In this document: one piece after another, positions 48,145 to 57,465 of the stretch
Numbering within the stretch: position 1 is the first letter of the stretch
Layout of the letters: each line of letters opens with the position of its first letter
Assembly (NCBI GenBank): GCA_905233475.1
Contig: CAJOEN010000025.1
Location: forward strand, 1-64,000
Source of the DNA: an uncultured Bacteroidales bacterium
Lineage (GTDB): Bacteria; Bacteroidota; Bacteroidia; Bacteroidales; P3
DNA length: 64,000 nt
Direction of reading: 5' to 3'
Notes under the pieces: model-generated
Told to the model about the DNA's origin: nothing
Database searches by the model: none
The model's input: only the letters and a program-made list of their open reading frames with translations
Made by a program: the position numbers and the translations under genes

Positions 48145-49014
48145 TTATAAGGCAATGCGTAAGCCGAAGCAGTTGCTGTGATAGTCGGGATTGTGCTTGC
48201 CACGCTGCGACACTCGGGAATTTCTCTCAAAATCGTACCAACCGCCACCACGTACAACGCGAACAGAGCCAGAATCCGCCCCTCTCGGATTTTTTTCTGC
48301 GTCGGCAGTATATGTCGAACACCAATCGTTGCACCACTCCCAAACATTGCCATTCATATCGTACAGGCCAATCTCGTTGGAGGCTTTGCTTCTTACAGGA
48401 TGGGTACAGCAGTTGTTGTTCATAACTGTGTCCCATTTCCAATCGCTATCATTGCCTTGCAGATACCTGTCGCCACTGTTTTTCCAATACCACGCAACAT
48501 CATCCAAGCAGTTACTGCCGCTATATCTGTACCCACGGCTGTTTCTACCTCCACGAGCGGCATACTCCCATTCCGCCTCGGTCGGCATACGAAAACGTTT
48601 GCCTGTGAGGGCGTTCAATCTATTTATAAAATCATCACAGTCGTACCAAGTTACATTTTCGACAGGATAATCGGCTCCTTTGGTATTGTAATAACTCGGA
48701 TTGCTACCCATCACAGCCTGCCATAGTTCCTGAGTCACCTCGGTCTCAGCAATATAAAAATCACCGAGGGTTACAATGTGCTGAGGTTTTTCAAGGTTAT
48801 AAGCGACTGTATCACTGTCGGGTGCTCCCATTTGGAAAGTGCCGCCCTTAACCTTAATCATCCCAAACGAAACTCCGTTTACGGTTACGACGCTTCTTCC
48901 AGCAATAAAACTTTTGCCGTGTCCTCTTCCATTAATTTCATCTTCACAAGATGTGATGACAAATCCCACTAAGAGCACTGCCACAACAGGCATTTTTTTT
49001 AGTATCCTTTTCAT
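48145..49014 (-). CDS. Formylglycine-generating-enzyme (SUMF1)-like lipoprotein
   Basis: Lipobox VITSC; GGTFQMGAPDSD; RMPTEAEWEYAARGG; NVWEWCNDW; VVRGGGW. Confidence 0.92.
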   Translation of the reverse strand: MKRILKKMPVVAVLLVGFVITSCEDEINGRGHGKSFIAGRSVVTVNGVSFGMIKVKGGTFQMGAPDSDTVAYNLEKPQHIVTLGDFYIAETEVTQELWQAVMGSNPSYYNTKGADYPVENVTWYDCDDFINRLNALTGKRFRMPTEAEWEYAARGGRNSRGYRYSGSNCLDDVAWYWKNSGDRYLQGNDSDWKWDTVMNNNCCTHPVRSKASNEIGLYDMNGNVWEWCNDWCSTYTADAEKNPRGADSGSVRVVRGGGWYDFERNSRVSQRGKHNPDYHSNCFGLRIAL

Positions 49015-49201
49015 TTTTTGTTGCGTTTTATTTGTCGATAATAGACAAGTTATTTATATACAACTACTTATAAACATTTCTAAAAATATTTTGTCTTTTG
49101 TTCGGATTGCAAATATACATTTTTTTAACGCTTTTCGCAAAAAAAAACACCCACATTTTAAATGCAGGTGCCAAACAAAAACATTTATAGAACACACAAA
49201 A

Positions 49202-50230
49202 TTATTTTATCAAAAAGTCGAATTTGTCGAGGTTTTTCAATGCTATGCCTGTACCACGTGCCACAGCGCGCAGGGGGTCTTCGGCAATGTGTACTTTAAG
49301 TTTGGTGCGTTCGGCTATACGGGCGTCCAAGCCGCGCAACAACGAGCCGCCGCCAGCCAAATAAATGCCCGAGTCGAAAATATCGGAAGCCAATTCGGGA
49401 GGAGTTTCGCTCAAAGCCTCAAGTATGGCACTTTCGATACGGCTGATGGATTTGTCCAAAGCATTGGCCACCTCCTTGTAGGAGACGAGACGTGTTTCGG
49501 GAATACCTGTAGCCATATTTCTTCCGCGAGCCACAAAATCTTCGGGAATATTGTCCTTAAGTTCGCTCACAGCCGAGCCTACCTGTATTTTTATCTGTTC
49601 CGCTGTGCGCTCGCCAATCATAAGATTGTGCATTTTACGCATATATTCGCAGATATTGTCGTTGAACTCGTCGCCGGCTATGCGCACCGATTTGTTACAT
49701 ACGATGCCGCCAAGGGGAATAACAGCTATTTCGGCGGTACCACCTCCGATGTCCACAATCATGTGTCCCACAGGTTCGGTAACGTCAATGCCTATACCAA
49801 TTGCTGCGGCCATTGGCTCGTGAATCATACGAATTTCCTTGGCACCTGCCTGTTCTGCCGATTCGCGCACTGCACGTTGCTCCACGTTGGTTATACCCGA
49901 AGGTATGCAGATAACCATCTTCAAAGCGGGGGCAAGTATGCTCCGAGTTACATCGGCCATTTTAATAAACTCACGTATAAGATGTTGCGCCATCTCAAAA
50001 TCGGCAATAACGCCACCTTTCAACGGACGTATGGTGCGTATATGGTCGTTTTCATGACCTATATACATAGCCGCTTTTGTTCCTACGGCAATAATTTTAT
50101 TTTCTTTGTTGGTGTCTATTGCGACCACAGAAGGCTGGTCTATCACTATCTGGTCGTTGTACATAACGATGGAGTTAGCTGTTCCCAAGTCCATCGCAAT
50201 TTCTTTGTTGAATATTGAAAATAATCCCAT
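49202..50230 (-). CDS. mreB: Rod shape-determining protein MreB
   Basis: MDLGTANSIVMYNDQIVIDQPSVVAID; IVDIGGGTAEIAVI. Confidence 0.96.
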   Translation of the reverse strand: MGLFSIFNKEIAMDLGTANSIVMYNDQIVIDQPSVVAIDTNKENKIIAVGTKAAMYIGHENDHIRTIRPLKGGVIADFEMAQHLIREFIKMADVTRSILAPALKMVICIPSGITNVEQRAVRESAEQAGAKEIRMIHEPMAAAIGIGIDVTEPVGHMIVDIGGGTAEIAVIPLGGIVCNKSVRIAGDEFNDNICEYMRKMHNLMIGERTAEQIKIQVGSAVSELKDNIPEDFVARGRNMATGIPETRLVSYKEVANALDKSISRIESAILEALSETPPELASDIFDSGIYLAGGGSLLRGLDARIAERTKLKVHIAEDPLRAVARGTGIALKNLDKFDFLIK

Positions 50231-50341
50231 TTTGTGTTTTTGTTCTATTATATTTTTTTTAAATTCTTCCTTTGTTACGTCAATAATCTGATTAGGTTAC
50301 AAAAAAGTATATTTTTTTTCACTTTTTTTGCCAAAACCAAA

Positions 50342-51865
50342 TTAGTGCTTAAAATGGCGTTTGCCTGTTATGGCCATTCCCATGCCGTGTTTTTCGCAGT
50401 AGTCGATGGAATCTTGGTCGTGGATGGAGCCTCCCGGGTGTGCCACTGCCACTATACCTGCTTCGTGGGCAATCTCCACGCAGTCGGGGAAGGGAAAGAA
50501 AGCGTCGGATGCCATAACCGCACCGTTGAGGTCGAAACCAAAGTTGCGAGCTTTCTCTATAGCCTGTTTCAGAGCGTCCACACGCGAAGTCTGGCCTGTG
50601 CCACCTGCCAACAGCTGTCCGTTTTTGGCAAGAATTATGGCGTTGGATTTGGTGTGTTTCACCAATATGGTGGCAAAAACCAAGTCTTTGGCGGTGGATT
50701 GGGAGATTGGGGTCGAGGTAACACTGTTACACATCTCCTCTACGGTAGGCACAACGGTATCCTTATCCTGCACCAAAACGCCGTTGAGCACCGAGCGGAA
50801 CACGCGGTCGTTGTATTTGGTGTTGTTGCGTTTCAGTATTATACGGTTTTTCTTGGATTTGAGGATAGCAAGGGCTTCGTCGCTATATTCGGGAGCTATG
50901 CATACCTCGAAGAAAATCTTGTTCATCTCTTCGGCCACCTCTTTCTCTATGTTGCGGTTGGTGATGAGTATGCCTCCGAAAGCCGACACGGGGTCGCCGG
51001 CGAGGGCATCCTTCCAAGCGTCCAAAACCGTTGGCCGTGAGGCTATTCCGCAAGCGTTGTTATGCTTTAGTATGGCAAAGGTGGTGTCGCTGAAATCGTC
51101 GATAAGATTTACGGCGGCTTCTATGTCCATAATGTTGTTGTAGGAAATTTCCTTGCCGTTGAGTTTGGTAAAACAGGCGTCGAAATCGCCGAAGAAATAG
51201 CCTTTTTGGTGGGGGTTTTCGCCGTAGCGTAGGACGTTGGCACGATTGCTGTCGTATTTAAAGACAGGCAGCTCGGCCTCGCGGTTGAAGTAGTTAAAAA
51301 TAGCGGTGTCGTAATGCGACGAAACGCCAAAAGCGTAGGCTGCAAAACGGCGGCGCTGTTCGAGGGTTGTGCTGCCTTCACCGTTGCGATATATATCAAG
51401 AAATTCGGCGTAATGCTCCATAGCGGGGACTATCATCACATCGCCGAAATTTTTGGCGGCGGCACGTATGAGCGATATGCCTCCAATGTCGATTTTTTCT
51501 ACGATGTCCTGCTCCGAAGCACCCGACTCCACAGTTTTTTCAAAAGGATATAAATCAACTATTACAAGGTCTATTTCGGGAATTTCGTACTCCTTGAGTT
51601 GTTCGCCGTCGGAATACATGTCGCGACGGCTGAGGATACCGCCGAACACCTTGGGATGCAGGGTTTTAACACGTCCGCCCAAGATGGATGGGTAACCTGT
51701 GAGCGACTCCACCGTCTGGACTCCGACACCCAGACTGCGGATAAAATCGCAGGTACCGCCTGTGGAATAGATAGTTACTCCGTTATTGCCAAGTTCTTTG
51801 ACGATGGCTTCGAGACCATCTTTATGAAATACTGATATTAGTGCACTGTTGATGTGTTTATTCAT
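50342..51865 (-). CDS. purH: Bifunctional AICAR formyltransferase/IMP cyclohydrolase
   Basis: ALISVFHKDGLEAIVKELGNNGVTIYSTGGT; RYGENPHQKGYF; KHNNACGIA; likely start MNKHINSALISVF. Confidence 0.95.
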   Translation of the reverse strand: MNKHINSALISVFHKDGLEAIVKELGNNGVTIYSTGGTCDFIRSLGVGVQTVESLTGYPSILGGRVKTLHPKVFGGILSRRDMYSDGEQLKEYEIPEIDLVIVDLYPFEKTVESGASEQDIVEKIDIGGISLIRAAAKNFGDVMIVPAMEHYAEFLDIYRNGEGSTTLEQRRRFAAYAFGVSSHYDTAIFNYFNREAELPVFKYDSNRANVLRYGENPHQKGYFFGDFDACFTKLNGKEISYNNIMDIEAAVNLIDDFSDTTFAILKHNNACGIASRPTVLDAWKDALAGDPVSAFGGILITNRNIEKEVAEEMNKIFFEVCIAPEYSDEALAILKSKKNRIILKRNNTKYNDRVFRSVLNGVLVQDKDTVVPTVEEMCNSVTSTPISQSTAKDLVFATILVKHTKSNAIILAKNGQLLAGGTGQTSRVDALKQAIEKARNFGFDLNGAVMASDAFFPFPDCVEIAHEAGIVAVAHPGGSIHDQDSIDYCEKHGMGMAITGKRHFKH

Positions 51866-52024
51866 ATAATGTGTGTTTATAATGTTTCTGGCCGAAAAAT
51901 ATTGAAAATAGGACAAAATTTCTCCATAATTGGAAATAAACAGCTATTTATCAATACATTAAGTCCTGTACTTACAACAAAGTCCTGTTGCAAAGGTAAG
52001 TTTTTTTTTTCAAAAAAACAAGTA

Positions 52025-52174
52025 ATGGCACAAGTTTTTTCAAAAAAGGAAAATGACTATTTTCACCGTCATGTACAACGGATGGATACCGTCACCAAGA
52101 AAGTATTTTACGACAAGCTCAAGTTGGTTTATGCGGAATTGCTAAAATGTAACAAGACAGAAGAGAATCTTTAA
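52025..52174 (+). pseudogene. Fragment of an Rpn/PD-(D/E)XK-family gene
   Basis: YFHRHVQRMDTVTKKVFYDKLKLVYAELLKCNKTEENL aligns to YFHHYVQLMEKNRKKVFYDKFTLMYLELPKFNKDENEL of the gene at 4213. Confidence 0.8.
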
Positions 52175-52216
52175 AAACGCAGTCCCTATCCCCTCTTAAT
52201 TCCTCACTTAAAAAAA

Positions 52217-52513
52217 TTAGATATTTATCAGCTTTACTCCCATTGCCTGTTCCAGCTTTGTAAGTGTCTCTAAAGACAAGTTTTCCGTTCCCTTTAATAT
52301 TTTCGACACGTACTGTTGTGTGCAGTCCATACGCTCGGCCATCGCACTCTGCGTCAAATGCTCCTGCTTCATATACGACAGTACTTTCACGGCTATGTGC
52401 TTCGAGTGCCGCAGCCACGCCTTGTTGCAGCGCCGCCATTCCGCCTCATTCCTCCATTTCGAGGGTGTATCGCTTGGGGGACTCTCCAAATATTCCGATG
52501 TCTTTTGTTTCAT
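52217..52513 (-). CDS. XRE-family HTH regulator
   Basis: YMKQEHLTQSAMAERMDCTQQYVSKILKGTENLSLETLTKLEQAMGVKL. Confidence 0.88.
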   Translation of the reverse strand: MKQKTSEYLESPPSDTPSKWRNEAEWRRCNKAWLRHSKHIAVKVLSYMKQEHLTQSAMAERMDCTQQYVSKILKGTENLSLETLTKLEQAMGVKLINI

Positions 52514-52569
52514 GGCTTTTTCCCCTGATTTGTTCTACATTTCGTTTTATAAAGTCCATCGGACTTTCT

Positions 52570-53141
52570 TCATGCTGTTTCGTTCAAATAATCCTCAAAT
52601 CCGTTAGCGTCAATTGCTCCCTGCTCTATTAGCAAGTTTCTCACCTGTTCCATTTTCTTCAGTTCCTTCAGCGTATGTTCTCTCTCCTGCATAGTATGTG
52701 TTAGTTTGATGGCACCACCCGTTATGGTGTAGCACCCCGGATCCAGCTTGATAGCATACAAACGCAACCACGAGGCATGTTCCGCTCTTTGCCACAAACG
52801 TGCCTTTTCCCTGCCAAGCACCATCTCTGCGTCCGACTGTTCCCCAACGGACGGAACAGCTTGTCAAGGTCAGCATATGGAGAAATATCAAGTATCAGGC
52901 ATTCCAACTCGTTACTGTCATCTATTGTGTCATAGATGGTTTGATCCACATCCGTAATCTTGAAATACGACTCCGAATCGGCCATGTTTTCTATGAAGAA
53001 CTCCCACAGCCATTCAGGGTCGTCCCACTGATTGAATACCTTACGGAGCGAATTATCATCTTCTCCATCGTACCTTACAGCCAATAGAGTGTTGTTTTCC
53101 AATATTTTGTCGAATGTCATAACGTGTTTTATTTGAGACAA
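52570..53141 (-). pseudogene. Unknown partner gene of the XRE regulator, broken by one net -1 frameshift
   Basis: MSQIKHVMTFDKILENNTLLAVRYDGEDDNS...DLDKLFRPLG // SDAEMVLGREKARLWQRAEHASWLRLYAIKLDPGCYTITGGAIKLT...; 572 nt (= 3n-1); one extra G in GGGG restores the frame. Confidence 0.75.
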
Positions 53142-53370
53142 ATATACAACCTTTTTTTGAAATTATACAACTAAAAGTTGTATTTTAACATTATTTCTTT
53201 CATTTTCAAGATAATAATTTCTCATTGCTTTTAATCAACCTATGGCGAAACGTCTGCGTTAAACATTATCGAACATCCGCACTGTTCCTTCCTCATAATT
53301 ATTCTGCTGTTGAAGAGCAAAGAAATAATCCTATGTCTTTTCCAAAGAAAAAAGTTACTTTTTTTATTAA

Positions 53371-53463
53371 GGGGGCTTCTATAAATTGCCTCGGAGAGGC
53401 AAACTCTCAATAACCTCACATGCTAATGTGAGGTATATCAGGCAAATAAAGAACAGGCGTGTC
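53371..53463 (+). mobile_element. Triloop-hairpin element copy 4 (3'-truncated)
   Basis: GGGGGCTTCTATAAATTGCCTCGGAGAGGC...AACAGGCGTGTC. Confidence 0.9.
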
Positions 53464-53647
53464 TGTGCAAAAGAGACAAAACACAAAAATAATTTAGTGC
53501 AAAAATAGAAAAAATGCAACATAACGGATTTTTTTTCTCAAATCGAACAACACCAACGCCCCCTTCTATATCCAATTGCAAAAAAAATCGTAAATTTGCC
53601 TTGCACACAAACAAAATCCAAAAAATACATAACACACAATAACACAG

Positions 53648-54244
53648 ATGTTTCCTGCTTCAAAAACACTAATTTCCATTGTCTTTGTCGTGATTTCTGC
53701 GGCAGTATTCTCCCATTCTTACGCTCAGGAGGAGGCCGCACGCAAGCATATCGTCTCCGCTTTTGCGGCCATCAACAAAGGCGATTGCCGCGAGGCGAAG
53801 AAACAATACAACACTTGGAAATCCCAAACAGGAGAGACCAACGCCGACATCGAGACAATGATACGCGAATGCTTTACCCAAAATCCCGAGAAAGACCCTG
53901 AATACGAGTCGGTTCCAGGCACCTCGCTTTGGATAACCAAAAAGCCTGTGGCAGTAAAAACCACTTTCGACAATGCCAAAATAATTTGTAAAGAACTCGA
54001 CTATGGCGGTTTCGACGATTGGCGGCTGCCTACTACAAATGAGTTGTTCCAGATTTTCGCCGCTGGCAAGAACCACGGACGCAAATTCGGAGGCGACTCC
54101 AAAAACCACGTGCTACGCAACGGCGGAACCTACCACGGTTACGACATTATGCACTCCGACGGCACCACATTCCACCACGACACCAACCCCAAGGACGATA
54201 TGCCTTTCGACTGCTTCTGCGTGCGCGACACCAACAGCAATTGA
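53648..54244 (+). CDS. DUF1566-domain secreted protein
   Basis: Signal peptide; LDYGGFDDWRLPTTNELFQIF; DCFCVRD. Confidence 0.8.
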   Translation: MFPASKTLISIVFVVISAAVFSHSYAQEEAARKHIVSAFAAINKGDCREAKKQYNTWKSQTGETNADIETMIRECFTQNPEKDPEYESVPGTSLWITKKPVAVKTTFDNAKIICKELDYGGFDDWRLPTTNELFQIFAAGKNHGRKFGGDSKNHVLRNGGTYHGYDIMHSDGTTFHHDTNPKDDMPFDCFCVRDTNSN

Positions 54245-54274
54245 CATCATGCCGAAAAAATGAAATAAAAATCG

Positions 54275-54282
54275 TAACTTTG
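54275..54282 (+). promoter_or_regulatory. -7 box TAACTTTG upstream of the RidA gene
   Basis: TAnnTTTG motif. Confidence 0.6.
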
Positions 54283-54316
54283 CAAAGCAATTAAAAACCA
54301 ATAAACACATATAATA

Positions 54317-54694
54317 ATGAATAAAGTAATAAATACCGACAAGGCTCCCAAAGCCATTGGACCTTACAGCCAAGCAATTCTGGCAGGCAACACACTGTAC
54401 ATCTCCGGTCAGATTCCAATCAACCCCGAAACAGGTAAAATCGTTGAGGGCGGCATTACCGAACAAACCGAACAGGTTATGAAAAACATCAAAGCCATAC
54501 TCGACGAAGCCGGTTTCACTTTCGCCGACGTTGTGAAAAGCACCTGTCTGCTAAGTACGATGGACAATTTTGCCCCCATGAACGAGGTTTACGGGAAATA
54601 CTATCCGCAAAACTGCCCCGCTCGCGCCGCCTATGCCGTACAGAAACTCCCAATGGGCGTTATGGTGGAAATTGAAACGATAGCAGTGAAATAA
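54317..54694 (+). CDS. RidA family deaminase
   Basis: APKAIGPYSQAILAGNTLYISGQIPINPETG...VEIETIAVK. Confidence 0.95.
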   Translation: MNKVINTDKAPKAIGPYSQAILAGNTLYISGQIPINPETGKIVEGGITEQTEQVMKNIKAILDEAGFTFADVVKSTCLLSTMDNFAPMNEVYGKYYPQNCPARAAYAVQKLPMGVMVEIETIAVK

Positions 54695-54738
54695 TTGTTC
54701 AATTGTTTACTGTTTAATTGTTGAATTGATTTTTTAAT

Positions 54739-54776
54739 AAATTGTAGAGACGTGGTGCGCCGCGTCTCTACAATTT
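54739..54776. repeat. GTAGAGACG inverted repeat
   Basis: AAATTGTAGAGACG-TGGTGCGCCG-CGTCTCTACAATTT. Confidence 0.85.
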
Positions 54777-54828
54777 TCAATAAACGCAAAAATAAAATAA
54801 TTCCGAAATCCGAATTCATAATTCCGAA

Positions 54829-55305
54829 TTGAATATGAAAATATTAATGGTTTGTTTGGGCAACATCTGCCGTTCACCCCTTGCCGAAGGCATTTTACGC
54901 AAAAAGACACAAATGGCGGGCATTGACGTGGAGATAGATTCCGCTGGTTTTGAAAGTTGCAACGTGGGCGACTGTCCAGACTACCGCACTTTGGAGAATG
55001 CCAAACGCAATGAGCTGGACATCAGAGATATACGCGCACGATTATTCCGCACTGCCGATTTCGACCGTTTTGACAAAATATACATCATGGACGACAACAA
55101 CATGCGCATGATACGGCGTTTTGCACGCAACGACAACGATATGCGTAAAGTGGACTACATTCTCAACGCCGTGTATCCGGGAAGCAAGAGCTGCGTAGCC
55201 GACCCATATTATTCGGGGAGCGACGCTTTCCAACGGGTGTACGACCAACTCGACGAGGCTTGCGAAATTATCTGTAAAAAACTGAAAAACAACGAAAAAC
55301 TATGA
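54829..55305 (+). CDS. Low-molecular-weight protein-tyrosine phosphatase
   Basis: VCLGNICRSPLAEGIL; ADPYYSGSDAF. Confidence 0.93.
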   Translation: MNMKILMVCLGNICRSPLAEGILRKKTQMAGIDVEIDSAGFESCNVGDCPDYRTLENAKRNELDIRDIRARLFRTADFDRFDKIYIMDDNNMRMIRRFARNDNDMRKVDYILNAVYPGSKSCVADPYYSGSDAFQRVYDQLDEACEIICKKLKNNEKL

Positions 55306-56378
55306 TAGACGGAATTTTTTCAACCATCACACGCTGCATACTGCACAAGGTGAACGCAAAACCCGAATCCGACGACGACAAAGCTCCCGCAACTCCCGAC
55401 GACCATCAGGGTTACATACTGTCGGACAGCGAGATAGACATCGACAAGGAGCACCACGACATTATGCGCGACTTCTTCCTCAACGCTTTCAAAGCCAAGG
55501 AGTACTACACACTGACATCGGAAACGGACACTCTTTCAGAAAATGTGATATACCGCTGTGTTTCAGATATTTTCGACATGAAAGACAGTTTTCCTTACAA
55601 GTCGAAGGACATTGTACGGCACATGTACGAACAAAGCGACGACCGCACTCAAATCGGATACGTATTTGTGGTACTTTTCAATGATTTGGCCATAGATGGC
55701 TGCAAAACCGATGCTGTGGGCATTTTCAAGATGGATACCCGTAGCCGTTTTATGAAAATCTCCTTCGACGACAACGACGGCTTTGGCATTGACTACGACG
55801 AAGGTATAAACCTCGACAAAGTGGAACGCGGTTGCCTCATTTTCAACACCGAACGCGACAAAGGCTACATTGTGGCCATGAGCGAGAACCTAGGGCGCAC
55901 CTCGCGCTACTGGATAGACGGAGTGCTCAACGCCGCCCAGCGCAAGGATGAGTATTACAAGACCCAAAACGTAATCTCTTTATGCAAAGACTTTGTAACC
56001 AAGCAGTTGCCCAAAGAATACGAGGTCTCCAAAGCCGACCAAGCCGCAATAATGAACAAAACAAAAGAGTATTTCGAGGAAAACTCCGATTTCGATATTG
56101 AAAGTTTCACACAAGAAATTCTTCCCGACCCGCAGGTGGCCAACGATTTCAAGCAATTCTCCCATCAGCAGAGCGACGAACTCGACCTCAAAATCGACCA
56201 AGGATTCCAGATTTCCGAAGGTGCGGTAAAAAAGCAGTCGCGCATGTTCAAAAGCGTCATTAAACTCGACAAAAACTTCCACGTTTACGTGCACGGCAAC
56301 AGCAAATATATAGAAAAAGGTTTCGACAATGAAGCTAATTTGCAGTACTACCGACTGTTTTTCAAAGAAGAAGAGTGA
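55302..56378 (+). CDS. Nucleoid-associated protein (NdpA/YejK-like)
   Basis: 37-kDa NA protein features: KVNAKPE, YKSKDIVRHMYEQ, RYWIDGVLNA. Confidence 0.7.
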   Translation: MIDGIFSTITRCILHKVNAKPESDDDKAPATPDDHQGYILSDSEIDIDKEHHDIMRDFFLNAFKAKEYYTLTSETDTLSENVIYRCVSDIFDMKDSFPYKSKDIVRHMYEQSDDRTQIGYVFVVLFNDLAIDGCKTDAVGIFKMDTRSRFMKISFDDNDGFGIDYDEGINLDKVERGCLIFNTERDKGYIVAMSENLGRTSRYWIDGVLNAAQRKDEYYKTQNVISLCKDFVTKQLPKEYEVSKADQAAIMNKTKEYFEENSDFDIESFTQEILPDPQVANDFKQFSHQQSDELDLKIDQGFQISEGAVKKQSRMFKSVIKLDKNFHVYVHGNSKYIEKGFDNEANLQYYRLFFKEEE

Positions 56379-56462
56379 TTCATAACATTTTTCAAATCAG
56401 ATTATTACAAAGGCAATTCATTATTTTTGATGAAAAATGTTGTTCGGGTGGATTTTTTTTCG

Positions 56463-56470
56463 TACCTTTG
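56463..56470 (+). promoter_or_regulatory. -7 box TACCTTTG upstream of tRNA-Met
   Basis: TAnnTTTG motif 13 nt upstream of the tRNA. Confidence 0.6.
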
Positions 56471-56483
56471 CACTCGCAAAAAC

Positions 56484-56557
56484 GGCGAGGTAGCTCAGTT
56501 GGTTAGAGCGTCGGATTCATAACCCGGAGGTCACGAGTTCAATTCTCGTCCTCGCTA
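56484..56557 (+). tRNA. tRNA-Met (CAT)
   Basis: GGCGAGG..GCTCAGTTGGTTAGAGC..TTCATAA..CGAGTTCAATTCTCG..CCTCGCT cloverleaf. Confidence 0.95.
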
Positions 56558-56569
56558 CAGAAAGCAAAC

Positions 56570-56606
56570 GAAACGGTTTCAAAAATTTTGAGACCGTTTT
56601 TTTTTG
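56570..56606 (+). terminator. Terminator after tRNA-Met
   Basis: AAACGGTTTCAAAA/TTTTGAGACCGTTT followed by T-tract. Confidence 0.7.
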
Positions 56607-56686
56607 CGCCATAAATATTTTGTTTGGACACACAATTTTTCGGCACAAAAAAGGTTTATGTAGATGGATTTTTTTCAAAACAAAAG

Positions 56687-57454
56687 ATGAAAGTTACGTT
56701 TTTAGGTACAGGAACCTCGCAGGGAGTACCGGTGATAGCCTGCGGTTGCCATGTGTGCGCCTCGGACGACAGCCGCGACAAACGCCTACGCACCTCGGCA
56801 CTGGTGGAAGTTTCGGGCAAGAACATACTTATCGACATTGGTCCCGACTTCCGCGAACAAATGCTGCGCACCCGCACAACCCACCTCGACGCCATTCTTA
56901 TCACCCACCACCACCGCGACCACGTGGCAGGCATCGACGACATACGTTCTTTCAATTACGTACAGAACCGCCCTATGGACATTTTTTCGCACAGCATAAC
57001 TCTCGACGTACTTCAGCGCGACTACCACTATATCTTTGAAAAACACCAATTTAGCGGCTTGCCCGAAGCAAAACTCCACCCTGTGGACAAATCGCAGTCC
57101 TTCAAGGTGGCAGATGGAATTGAGGTAATACCTATACATGTGATGCACAAGGACTTACCCATTCTGGGCTTCCGCATAGGCGATTTTTCATACATAACCG
57201 ACGCCAATTTTATCTCCAGCGAGGAAATGACAAAATTGCAAGGCACTAAAACACTGGTAATAAATGCTTTACGTAAAGAAAAACACTTTTCACATTTCTG
57301 TCTGACAGAAGCGCTTGAGGTTATAAAACAAATAAATCCTACAACGGCTTACCTAACTCACATGAGCCATCAAATGGGGCTACATGCCGAAGTTTCCAAG
57401 GAGTTGCCCCAAAACGTACGCCTCGCCTACGATGGACTTTGTATAGAGCTATAA
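56687..57454 (+). CDS. MBL-fold metal-dependent hydrolase
   Basis: FLGTGTSQGVPVIACGCHVC, ITHHHRDHVAGIDDIRSFN. Confidence 0.9.
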   Translation: MKVTFLGTGTSQGVPVIACGCHVCASDDSRDKRLRTSALVEVSGKNILIDIGPDFREQMLRTRTTHLDAILITHHHRDHVAGIDDIRSFNYVQNRPMDIFSHSITLDVLQRDYHYIFEKHQFSGLPEAKLHPVDKSQSFKVADGIEVIPIHVMHKDLPILGFRIGDFSYITDANFISSEEMTKLQGTKTLVINALRKEKHFSHFCLTEALEVIKQINPTTAYLTHMSHQMGLHAEVSKELPQNVRLAYDGLCIEL

Positions 57455-57465
57455 AACAATACGTT

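Noticed and set aside
48839-50218. 459-aa plus-strand ORF across mreB
   Set aside because: Antisense to well-conserved MreB; no start context or recognisable domain
53225-53413. 62-aa ORF ending GASINCLGEANSQ
   Set aside because: Mostly intergenic sequence running into element copy 4; no supporting upstream features
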